Shown here one piece after another: positions 54,910 through 64,000 of a DNA stretch of 64,000 nucleotides (the first letter of the stretch is position 1; each line of letters starts with the position of its first letter). A program made the position numbers and the translations under genes. The stretch is from Costus lasius (taxonomy: Eukaryota; Streptophyta; Magnoliopsida; Zingiberales; Costaceae): contig JANVAS020000203.1 of assembly GCA_027563935.2 (NCBI GenBank), positions 3,968,001 to 4,032,000 of the forward strand, given 5' to 3'. The notes beneath the pieces are model-generated. The model searched no databases, was not told the DNA's origin, and worked only from the letters and a program-made list of their open reading frames with translations.

Positions 54910-56585
54910 TGAAAGTCCCTAAAGAGGGGGCGAAAACCCTAATTGGCGCATATCAGAGTTTTCACAAGCGGAAGCTAGGGCTTCTAAGATCGGTTTGCAT
55001 GTCATATAATCAACTTATTAATACTTGTATAGATCAAAATAAGATCATACCATAGCCATGATTGAATGGCGACTTGGAAGCAGAGAACGAAGTAGCTCTC
55101 CTCCAAAGCGTGCGCACACAAGATGATTGATCGCCTACTCCTTGTCGATCCTTGTGCTAGCAAGGCTCCAAGGTGTCCTTTTGTGTGGAGGAGAAGAGAT
55201 GAATTTCGAAAGCTCTTCTTGGCGTGAAAACCACCCAAGACGAGAGCAAGAAGAATCCAGTCCGCGAGGGAGTGAGGAGCCCCTTCACGTTCGAAAACGT
55301 TTTTGGCGTTTTCAACAAGGGAAAACGTCTTTCTATTTTTAGAAAGCACTAACTCCACTTCAACTCCCATGTTACTATCTCTTAATCGAACCATTCGAAC
55401 CATACGTTCACCAAAGTGAACCGGTTCCAATCGGTTTGGTTTAATTGAATTTGGTTTAAGGACCAAATCAAACCAAGCCTTGGTCTGGATCTTATTAAAC
55501 CAAAAAGGTTCAAGATCTAACCACACATCTCTTGATGCTCTTGATCTCATCGATCTAGCATCAAATCTCTCAATCTAAGCTTACCGATCTCAAGCCCTAT
55601 TCAATCAAACATGATCAGACTAGATCTCACTTACAATCAGAGTGTAAACTCCTTTAAACTGAACCAAAACAATTCAGTCCACACGATCTGACTAAGTAAG
55701 CTATATCATCACGTTGTGCGACCCTAAGGGTTTCCTTTAAATGTCGGTAACGATAACTTACGTTATCACGATCAGTGAGGGGTATCTAGCAACACATCAC
55801 TGTCTCCCGATATAAAGGAAAGAGTCTTCCAAGACTACACCCAAATCACAGCATAAGTGTGAATTCAATTCACTAGACATACTTGTTTCCTTTGCCACTG
55901 GATGTTCTTATTGGATAAGCATGTCAAGCCTGTAACTCCAATATGATGAGAGTGGTTAGATCAGATGAACATCGTCATCTGGGTATGGCCATACACTTTC
56001 TCAACCATCTCATCCAGGGGGCCCCTTTAGAACATCACACTCCAAACAAGGAGAAGGCAATCCTATATCTATCACTAGCGCCCTAACATGACTCATGCTC
56101 ATTATCCAAGATAGTCTATAACCATTATGTTTCAAATGATATTGAACTACCTCAAAACAATGCCAATCATCATTTAGAAACACAAGTGATCTCAAGTCAG
56201 AGGAAGTATGCCACTTGCTTGCATACAAGGATTATTCACATTGTGACAAGCAATTGAACATCCTAAGTAGGGTCTGTCCAGTACATCCAATGTACCCATG
56301 AGTCTACATCTTATTCCATGCTCGAAGCATCCTATAAGATTAGAACACATATTAGTCTCAATCATATCAAGGCTGTCTCATGTTCACCAAGATATCTCGA
56401 CTAAGGACAATTCTGCATGTCAGCCAAGCTGAACAGCATTGAGACATTATTTAGAAGTATACATATGGCAGCAGATAATGCAACAACCTGAATAACAACC
56501 ATTGCCTTTATAAACATTGAGTTTATACATGATACTGATATAATCCCAAGGCTTCAAACATTAGCCTTAAGGGCATACCCCAACA
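54910..56585 (-). repeat. H 5' LTR
   Basis: 1676 bp, same limits as the 3' copy. GTATGGCCATAC at 55983-55994. Followed by GTGAC of the target duplication. Confidence 0.95.
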
Positions 56586-56590
56586 GTGAC

Positions 56591-57033
56591 CCTCCACATG
56601 AATAGCACCTGTTATTCCTGATCCTTTCCATCTTTAGTTTCAGCTCCTTTGTCAAACCTTTCGGCTCACCACATTGAATGACTACTGTAGGAGAGTTGAG
56701 CTCAACCAATTCATTAAAGAGCTGCCTTAGATTAGAAATAATCTCAGAGGCATTCTTAGATTCATATTGCCCTCTAAATTCAGGCGACATGTTGGTTAGC
56801 ATCAAATTAGCAACCTCCAAAGTATCAGCCTGATGCTTATCAAAAGCATCCTTCTCAGCCGCTGAGGCCGAGCATGGAAGTGGTTCTGGAATAGGCTGCT
56901 CAAGGACATATAGCTTCCTCCCGAGCTTAAGGACAATCCTCAAGTTCCGATACCAGTCCATCAAGTTGGATCCAACCAACTTGTCCTTTTCCAGGATAGA
57001 TCGCAGTGACCATCTGCTATTGTTCATAGCCAT
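56591..57033 (-). pseudogene. F gag, internally deleted, cut by H
   Basis: Starts at ATG 57033 (MAMNNSRWSLRSILEKDKLVG) and is open up to the insertion of H inside the zinc knuckle (CYSCGG). Compared with B it lacks about 120 residues of capsid between NLRQLF and the basic stretch before the knuckle, exactly as in A. The shared deletion is therefore inherited, not a local accident. The visible part has no stop, so a short Gag of this shape may once have been made. The rest continues at 47512. Confidence 0.88.
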
Positions 57034-57191
57034 TGATCTACAACAATCAAGATAGCAGATTAGTACTACTTCAAATCATTTAATCTGGACTTGCATTAAA
57101 TGATCATGGCTCCCACTATTTTAATTGAAATGACAACCCACAAAGTCAATCGGGAAATCTGAGATTTCCTAGTGAGATGGGATCCTTATTT
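57034..57191 (-). other. F leader, proximal part
   Basis: 158 bp upstream of the F gag, similar to 22488-22645 of A. It is cut by I; the last five bases, TATTT (57187-57191), should be duplicated beyond the window. No gene. Confidence 0.75.
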
Positions 57192-58911
57192 TGTTGGAGT
57201 ATGCCCTTAAGGCTAATGTTTGAGGCCTTGGGATTGTATAAGTATCATGTAATAAACTCTTATGTTTATAAAGGCATGGTTATTATTCAGGTTGTTACCT
57301 TGTCTGCAATAATAAGTGTACTACTGAATAATGTCTCAAAGCTGTTCAGCTAGGCTGACAGGCTCTATGTCCTTAGTCGAGATATCTTGGTGAACATGAG
57401 ACAGCCTTGATATGATTGAGACTAATATGTGTGCTAATCTTATAGGATGCTTCGAGCATGGAATAAGATGTAGAATCATGGGTACATTGGATGTACTGGA
57501 CAGACCCTTCTAGGATATTCAATTGTTTGTCACAATGTGAATAATCCTTGATAGCAGCAAGTGGCACATGTCCTTCGACTTGAGATCACTTGTGTTTCTA
57601 AATGATGATTGTCATTGTTTTGAGGTAGTTCAATATCATTTGAAACATAATGATTATAGACTATCTTGGATGATGAGCTTGAGTCAGGTTAGGACACTAG
57701 TGATAGATAAAGGATTGCCGTCTCCTTGTTCAAGGAGTGTGATGTTCTAAAGGGCCCCCCTGTATGAGATGATTGAGATAGTGTATGGCCATACCCAGAT
57801 GACTATGATCATCTGATCTAATCATGCTCATCATATTGGAGTTACAGGCTTGACATGCTTGTCCAATAAGAACATCCAGTGGCAAAGGAAACATGCATGC
57901 CTCGTGAGTTTGATTCACACTTATGCTGTGGTTTGGGTGTAGTCTTGGAAGACTCTTTCCTTTATATCGGGAGACAGTGATGTGTTGCTAGATACCCCTC
58001 ACTGATCGTGATAACGTAAGTTATCGTTACCGACATTTAAAGGAAACCCTCAGGGTCGCACAATTTGATGATATGGCTTACTTGAGTCAGATCGTGTGGA
58101 CTGAATTGTTTCGGTTCAGTTTAAAGGAGTTTAAACTCTGATTGTAAGTGAGATCCAGTCTGATCATGTTTGATTGATTAGGGCTTGAGATCGGTAAGCT
58201 TCGATCAAGAGTATTGATGCATGATCGGTGAGATCAAGAGCATCATGAGATGAACGGTTAGATTGGAAACCTTAGGGTTTGGTTGATCTAGACCGATTGG
58301 CTTGGTTTGGTCTTTGAACCAAATTGGTTTGGACCAATTTGGATTGAACCGGTTCACATGGGTGAACCCATGGTTCGATCCATAAAGCGTTTTGGGCGGT
58401 TTGCTAGAAGTGAGAACGCATGGCTTAATGGATTTTCCATTTTTGGAAAGTCATTGAGCGCATGTCTCCTTGAAACGCCAAAACGGCTTGAAGGCTCATT
58501 GAACTCTTGTCTCCTTGCTCTTGCTCGACGAGACTCGAGAGAATTTGGGTGTGGACGACAAGAGAAGGACCGGCCAACCAAAGGAAGTGATCATCTCTTC
58601 TCTTTACTCGATCAAGGACAACTCTTGGAACCTTGCTAGCACAAGGAGCACCAAGGAAGTGAGCGCATCCTCATCTTGTGTGCGCATCTTGTGGAGGAGA
58701 CCCCTATTCGATCTCTTCTTCCAAGCCGACCTCCAACTCTATGGCTATGGTATAGATCTAACTCATTCAAGTTGATCATATGCTCATGCTAAAATCGTTG
58801 AAAACACATGCTTCCGCTATCAAAGTTATGCGCCACCCCCTTTAGTGTTTTCGCCCCCCCTCTTGAAAGGGGTTTCACATGCTTGCGCTCCCCCTTGAAG
58901 GGGACCCAACA
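57192..58911 (+). repeat. I 5' LTR
   Basis: 1720 bp, TGTTGGAGTATGCCC... to ...GGGGACCCAACA. GTATGGCCATAC at 57783-57794. Inverted repeat TTTCCA-TTTT-TGGAAA at 58434-58449, at the place matching those in C, D and H. Its U5 end differs from those of B and C. Confidence 0.93.
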
Positions 58912-58913
58912 AT

Positions 58914-58925
58914 TGGTATCAGAGC
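58914..58925 (+). other. I primer-binding site (initiator Met tRNA)
   Basis: TGGTATCAGAGC two bases after the LTR. Confidence 0.92.
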
Positions 58926-59681
58926 ATGTTGAAGCATGTTAATATGATTGCTTGATATTTCCGTGATCCATGTTTGCGCATCTTCATGTATGCTTAGATC
59001 TTGTTCACATGCGAAAATTGACATGCTATTTCTCCATGCGAAAGTAAGATGTTTACTTATCTAGGCGCATGTTGTTTGTTCATGATGTCGCATGTCTTGA
59101 GTTGGCGCTTAGTTTATGTTGTTTTATCAAACAAAACCCTAACTTGCGCGCCTATGACTAGATCTAAAGTGCCACCTACTATAAACCCTTAGATGGGTTG
59201 ATGGGGCTGAAGTCACCTCTAGGTTAGATCAAACTAGTCTGATCAGACCATCTGACAGCCTAGATGGGTTGACCAGATAGCACCTGTGCGCAAGCATGAG
59301 GTGGCTATAGGTTGACTGCATCAAAGGCGTGTAGCGAGGTCTGGTTGAGACAACCAATGAACACTCTTGAGTTAGGCCCGGGGTCACACCCGCTTGCCAG
59401 AACTCTTGTTGGTTGTTCAGCCCTTAGCGCATGCATGGTTGACCATTAGGTCAACTCGGGTCAGTTAGGACTCGGTGCATGCAAGGGCACAGGATCTAAC
59501 TAGATGGATGAGTGGATCCCTATCAATGTACCATTGTAAGGTTGTAGGGCACATAAGGAAGTTAAAATTGATGCCTATGGGGTTTTCAAAATTTAATTTC
59601 TTGATTGGATCACATGATGATTGAGACCATGTGCTTGTTTATTTATTCTTATGTGGGTTGCCCTATTGTGTGCTGTGCTGG

Positions 59682-59774
59682 GGCCTGCGTGCCTGGTTAA
59701 TTATAAGTTAATATTATTGTGATCTGCGAATCACATTTTTTATTAATCTATTGTATAATTGACCTGCGAGTCAA
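59682..59774 (+). promoter_or_regulatory. I leader hairpin triad with CTGCG loops
   Basis: GGC-CTGCGT-GCC (59682-59693), TGTGAT-CTGCGA-ATCACA (59718-59735) and TTGAC-CTGCGA-GTCAA (59759-59774). Compared with C, the third stem has changed G-C to T-A with both sides changed together. Confidence 0.6.
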
Positions 59775-60695
59775 AGCTTGTCTAGATAGATCAAAATGTT
59801 TTTGATTAGACAAGGGCATAAAAGCACACATCCAAGAGGGGCATTCAGCTGGTGGCGCACCTGAGGTGCTCTTGGCGCTAGGGCCCTGGGTTGGACCAGA
59901 TGAGATGCAAAAGAGCTCAAGTGAAGACTTAAGTAAAATTAAGGTCTTACTAGGATTCATGGGCTTTTACCACATAAGATCATGCTTTCTATTTATTGCT
60001 TATATAATTAGAATTGCATGTGTTTATCTTCTGCTATCACCATAGGACTTGCATGATAGTGAAGAAGATAAAAGACCGTTAAAATCCAACGCTAATATAT
60101 CAAGCACGTAATGCCTTCTGGCGCGAAACCTCACTGTTCTGACTATCGTTGGAGCCGTGTTGAACCCACTCAGTGGGCACGTCCATCTATCTTCAGACAG
60201 TGCGGGATTACACCTGCGTGTTACAGAGTAGGGATTTATCCCTTCTCGTTGCTCAGCATAGCACGTGGTGGTCCAGGGAGTAGGTCAGGTCAGCTTGACC
60301 ATGTAGACTACATATGTGGCGCATATGGTAGTGCATGGAGGCAGCCATCTGTGGGGTCAGAGACTGTGTTGTACCAACTCAGTTGGCACAGTCTGCTGGA
60401 TTGCCCAGATGAAGGGGAATCGCACGGGTTGGCGATTGGCTGGGACAGCCTACCAGAAATTAATGCTTGTCATCTCTGTGCATCTTATCTCGCCTGAGCG
60501 GGACGCGGAGACCAAGTATGAAATCTGGATCCCATCTCACTAAAAGAGTGTTACTCTTTCGGACTGTTTTCTGGATTTTTCAGTCAGACAAAATAGTGAG
60601 AAAAAGAATCTTTCTTAAAGTCCTGGATTGATTCTGAACATTGATACTGACCTTGCTGTTCTTGCTTGTTGTAGATTCCTGCAGCAACGAACACC

Positions 60696-63600
60696 ATGAG
60701 CTTCAATGTGCGATCCCTACTGGAAAGGGAGAAGTTTGCTGGGCCGAACTTCTCTGACTGGTTCGGACACCTTAAGATCGTTCTTAAGGCAGAGAGGAAA
60801 CTGTATGTCCTCGAGACGGCGATACCGCCGCAGCCCGCTGCGAACGCCGCAAGGGCGGTTCGTGATGCCTATGAAAAGCACGTCAATGATAGCATTGATG
60901 TCGCTTGCCTGATGCTAGCGTCTATGACACCACCGCTGCAGCGTCAGCATGAGGATATGTCGGCTATAGAGATTATAGCAAACCTCAAGATGCTGTATGC
61001 TGCACAGGCGAGGACAGAATGCTATAATCTGACGAAGCTCTTCTTTCAGAGCAAACTGGCTGAAGGGAGCCCAGTGGGAGCTCACGTGCTCAAGATGATT
61101 GGGCACAAGGAGGCTCTGGAGAAACTGGGGCATACCGTCAACCAGGAGCTTGCTGTAGATATTATTCTGCAGTCTCTTCCGCCTTCTTTCGATGCGTTCA
61201 TCATTAACTTTAATATGAACAAAATCGATTGTACGCCGGCAGAGCTGCTGAATATGCTCTTGACTACTGAGGAAACTCTGAAGGGCAAGCCTTCAACCTC
61301 TGTCTTAATGGTTCCTTTTAGGAACAAGAAGAAGGGGAAGAAGGGCAAGGCCCCTGTCAAGAACTACAGTAAGGCTCTGAAACAGAAGGTCAAGTGGTCC
61401 AAGGACAACAGGTGTTTCCACTGTGGCCAGCTGGGTCACTGGAAAAAGGACTGTAAAGCGCTCCAAGGAGATAAGAGGGGAAGCATCGCTTCTGGCTCAG
61501 GTATATACGTGACGGAAGTCATGGTTTCATCTTCTTCTATTTCATGGGTGTTGGACACTGCATGTGGAGTTCACATTTGTTCAAATGTACAGGAACTCAA
61601 GAGAAGAAGGCAGGTGGGACAGCATGAGGTAGACCTACGCGTTGGAAACGGGGCACGGGTTGCTGCTGTTGCTGTAGGAGACTATTTCATTTCTTTACCA
61701 TCTGGCATTGTATTGGAATTAAACAATTGTTATTTTGTACCGAGTATCACCAAGAATATTATCTCTATTCCTGCTCTTGTCAGGAAAGGATTTGCCTTTG
61801 AATGCAATATTTCAAAGTGTGTTTTATCTGTAGATAATATTGTGTATGCAACTGGTTCAATTAACAATGGGTTATACATGTTGGACATGGAAAATTCTAT
61901 ACAAAACATTGATAATAAGAAAGCCAAGTATGCTGATGACAGCACCTTGCTATGGCATAGTCGTTTAGGCCATATAAACGAGAAACGCATTAAGCGGTTG
62001 CATGATCATGGACTGCTGGGATCTTTCTCCTACGAGGAGTTTGATACATGCAAAGCTTGTTTGATGGGTAAAATGACGAAGTCTCCTTTTCCTAACAAAG
62101 GTCAAAGGGCTTCAGGTTTACTTGACCTCATACACAGTGATGTGTGTGGGCCATTTAGTAAACATGCCAGAGGTGGCTATCAATACTTCATTACCTTTAC
62201 TGATGATTTCAGTAGGTATGGATATGTCTATCTAATGAGACATAAAAGTGAATCTTTTGACAAGTTCAAAGAGTTCAAAAATGAAGTACAAAATCAGTTA
62301 GGCCGAAATATCAAGGCACTTCGTTCTGATCGAGGTGGAGAATACCTAAGTCGAGAATTTACTGACTATCTGAAAGAGTGTGGGATTATCTCACAGCTCA
62401 CTCCGCCAGGAACACCGCAATGGAATGGTGTGTCCGAGAGGAGAAATAGAACGTTACTTGACATGGTTCGTTCTATGATGAGTCAGGCTACTCTTCCATA
62501 CTCCTTTTGGGGTTTTGCACTGGAAACAGTTGCAAAGGTACTAAACCGAGTGCCATCCAAGGCAGTTTCAAAGACGCCATATGAGTTATGGTATGGGAAA
62601 CAGCCTACCTTGACATTTATCAGGATCTGGGGTTGCGAGGCTTATGTCAAAAAGCTCGCCTCTGGGAAACTGGAGAGCAGATTTGAGAAATGCATCTTTG
62701 TCGGTTACCCTAAGGAAACTAAGGGTTATTATTTCTACGATCCCAAAGAGAACAAGGTTTTTGTTGCTCGGACGGCCATATTTCTTGAGAAGGAATTTCT
62801 TCTGCAAGAGGCCAGTGGGAGAGAAATAAAGCTGGATGAGAATCCAGAGGGAGGACAAAGTAGTCAAGTGCAGTTGGATGAGCCAGAGCCAGTGGATCAG
62901 GTTATTGAACAACCTGAGGCTCAGATAACACGGGAACCGCGAAGATCGGGTAGGATCCGTCGACAGCCTGAGCGCTATGACGGAGTCTACATCATTGATA
63001 ATGATGAACCCCTCACTTATGCGGATGCGGTCAGTGGACCGGAGTCAGCTAGATGGCTTGATGCTATGCGAGCCGAGATGGACTCCATGTCAGATAACCA
63101 AGTCTGGGATTTGGTTGATCCGCCTCCGGGAGTAATCCCTATAGGCTGTAAATGGATCTTCAAGAAGAAGATTGACATGGATGGTAACGTGGTTACCTAT
63201 AAAGGCAGGCTAGTTGCGAAAGGTTTCAAACAAATCTACGGGATAGATTATGATGAAACTTTCTCTCCTGTAGCCATGTTTAAGTCTATTCGGATTCTTT
63301 TCGCGATAGCTGCATATTATGATTATGAGATCTGGCAGATGGATGTGAAGACAGCTTTCCTTAATGGAAATCTGGATGAGGATGTGTATATGACACAACC
63401 TGAGGGTTTCACTAATCCAGCAGATCGTCATAAAATATGCAAGTTAAAGAAATCCATTTATGGACTTAAACAAGCATCTAGAAGCTGGAACATTCGTTTT
63501 GATGAATCAATCTCTGAGTTTGGTTTCATCAAGAACGAGGATGACCCGTGTGTATATAAGAGGTTTAGTGGGAACGTAATTACATTCCTAATCCTCTACG

Positions 63601-64000
63601 TCGATGATATCTTAATCATTGGAAACGATATTCCTGAACTGCATGCGGTTAAAGCATGGTTAGGAAAATGTTTCCAGATGAAAGATCTAGGAGAAGCAGC
63701 CTATGTGTTAGGTGTGAAGATCTACCGGGATAGATCTAAGAGGCTTCTCGGGCTGTGCCAAAGTACTTACATCGATAAAGTCCTGGAGAGATTCCATTTA
63801 GAGAAGTCTAAACGTGGATATCTTCCAGTCAGACATGGTCTGAATCTTTCGAAGAGTCAGTGTCCACAAACACAGACTGAGAAAGATGAAATGGACAATA
63901 CGCCTTATGCTTCGGCTATTGGGTCCATTATGTATGCGATGTTATGTACTCGCCCAGACGTCGCTTACGGGTTAAGCGTGACCAGTCGATTCCAAAGTAA
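60696..64000 (+). CDS. gag-pol: I gag-pol polyprotein, open to window edge
   Basis: 1101 codons plus two bases, in step with B: residue 1101 is the Ser that is also 1101 in B, so no net length change. Starts MSFNVRSLLEREKFAG. Gag, CCHC knuckle, protease WVLDTACG, integrase (finger, D, D, E), and RT with MDVKTAFLNG and LYVDDILIIG are readable; RNase H lies beyond the edge. I saw no stop. It carries some private changes, such as Cys for Arg in ERYNLTK, Trp for Arg before the knuckle and Glu for Asp in RSDKCIFVGY. The copy may be autonomous if the rest is whole. Confidence 0.9.
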   Translation, partial: MSFNVRSLLEREKFAGPNFSDWFGHLKIVLKAERKLYVLETAIPPQPAANAARAVRDAYEKHVNDSIDVACLMLASMTPPLQRQHEDMSAIEIIANLKMLYAAQARTECYNLTKLFFQSKLAEGSPVGAHVLKMIGHKEALEKLGHTVNQELAVDIILQSLPPSFDAFIINFNMNKIDCTPAELLNMLLTTEETLKGKPSTSVLMVPFRNKKKGKKGKAPVKNYSKALKQKVKWSKDNRCFHCGQLGHWKKDCKALQGDKRGSIASGSGIYVTEVMVSSSSISWVLDTACGVHICSNVQELKRRRQVGQHEVDLRVGNGARVAAVAVGDYFISLPSGIVLELNNCYFVPSITKNIISIPALVRKGFAFECNISKCVLSVDNIVYATGSINNGLYMLDMENSIQNIDNKKAKYADDSTLLWHSRLGHINEKRIKRLHDHGLLGSFSYEEFDTCKACLMGKMTKSPFPNKGQRASGLLDLIHSDVCGPFSKHARGGYQYFITFTDDFSRYGYVYLMRHKSESFDKFKEFKNEVQNQLGRNIKALRSDRGGEYLSREFTDYLKECGIISQLTPPGTPQWNGVSERRNRTLLDMVRSMMSQATLPYSFWGFALETVAKVLNRVPSKAVSKTPYELWYGKQPTLTFIRIWGCEAYVKKLASGKLESRFEKCIFVGYPKETKGYYFYDPKENKVFVARTAIFLEKEFLLQEASGREIKLDENPEGGQSSQVQLDEPEPVDQVIEQPEAQITREPRRSGRIRRQPERYDGVYIIDNDEPLTYADAVSGPESARWLDAMRAEMDSMSDNQVWDLVDPPPGVIPIGCKWIFKKKIDMDGNVVTYKGRLVAKGFKQIYGIDYDETFSPVAMFKSIRILFAIAAYYDYEIWQMDVKTAFLNGNLDEDVYMTQPEGFTNPADRHKICKLKKSIYGLKQASRSWNIRFDESISEFGFIKNEDDPCVYKRFSGNVITFLILYVDDILIIGNDIPELHAVKAWLGKCFQMKDLGEAAYVLGVKIYRDRSKRLLGLCQSTYIDKVLERFHLEKSKRGYLPVRHGLNLSKSQCPQTQTEKDEMDNTPYASAIGSIMYAMLCTRPDVAYGLSVTSRFQS

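Larger units (their letters stand above)
47518..56585 (-). mobile_element. H: Ty1/copia family 1 element, full length, coding frame dead
   Basis: 9068-bp minus-strand element with LTRs 47518-49193 and 54910-56585, both 1676 bp. Target duplication GTGAC at 47513-47517 and 56586-56590, inside the gag zinc knuckle of F. The LTRs differ at about nine positions by eye. Leader, primer site and polypurine tract are intact, but gag-pol lacks its start codon and has six stops. Confidence 0.96.
40893..57191 (-). mobile_element. F: Ty1/copia family 2 element, split by G, H and I
   Basis: Minus-strand element with 3' LTR at 40893-42751 and pieces of gag-pol at 42773-44180, 45856-47512 and 56591-57033. 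Its leader is cut at 57191 by I. Its 5' LTR and right target duplication lie beyond the window. Joining the pieces is supported by exact target duplications: GGATC around solo LTR G and GTGAC around H. It has the same internal gag deletion as A. Confidence 0.9.
58912..60695 (+). other. I leader region
   Basis: About 1.78 kb. Triad of hairpins at 59682-59774; twin palindromes CCCACTCAGTGGG (60165-60177) and CCAACTCAGTTGG (60374-60386). A 128-codon open frame with an ATG exists at 60111-60497. Its ATG is absent in B and C, so I treat it as leader sequence. Confidence 0.8.
57192..64000 (+). mobile_element. I: Ty1/copia family 1 element, 5' part, runs off right edge
   Basis: Plus-strand element with 5' LTR (57192-58911), primer site, leader and 3305 bp of open gag-pol. 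The remainder, the 3' LTR and the right target duplication are outside. It lies in the leader of F and is head-to-head with H. Confidence 0.93.

Overview
The window is plant nuclear DNA made entirely of LTR retrotransposons inserted into one another. I found no host gene, tRNA, rRNA or CRISPR array. Three features point to an angiosperm with a repeat-rich genome: long-LTR Ty1/copia elements of Angela/BARE-like type with an initiator-Met tRNA primer site, a Ty3/gypsy element with an Asp-tRNA primer site (Athila/Tat type), and a second, chromovirus-like Ty3/gypsy element. The species cannot be read from the sequence.

I name the elements by position. Gy1 is the Athila/Tat-type gypsy and Gy2 the chromovirus-like gypsy. 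Copia family 1 (LTRs start TGTTGGRGTATGCCC, about 1.7 kb) holds B, C, H, I and the solo LTRs D and G. Copia family 2 (LTRs start TGTTGGTGTATATGCCC, 1.9-2.1 kb) holds A, E and F.

Left nest, 1-37143. E (minus strand) is the oldest host. Gy1 (minus, left end outside the window) sits in the 3' LTR of E. A (plus, 514-30025, TSD TATAG) sits in gag-pol of Gy1. B (minus, 2952-21278, TSD GTAGA) sits in the leader of A. C (plus, 10628-19778, TSD CACAC) sits in the 5' LTR of B. Solo LTR D (23394-25078, TSD GTATC) sits in the gag-pol of A. The nest is five levels deep: E > Gy1 > A > B > C.

Right nest, 37144-64000. Gy2 (minus) abuts E in the middle of the E integrase-RT linker. F (minus, from 40893) sits in the RT of Gy2. 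F is interrupted by solo LTR G (44181-45850, TSD GGATC), by H (minus, 47518-56585, TSD GTGAC) and by I (plus, 57192 onward, running off the right edge).

B and C have intact gag-pol frames (1294 and 1293 codons) and near-identical LTR pairs. I is open to the edge of the window. A, E, F, H and both gypsy elements carry broken frames. B and C lie head-to-head, as do H and I, so each pair forms a giant inverted repeat. A and H carry far more coding damage than their closely matching LTR pairs would predict, which suggests they were copied in trans.

Below the gene level there are conserved non-coding structures. They include three successive leader hairpins with a CTGCG loop and compensatory stem changes, paired palindromes just upstream of gag, a 12-bp palindrome present in all 13 copia LTRs, and a hairpin minisatellite in the LTR of Gy1 that recurs in Gy2.
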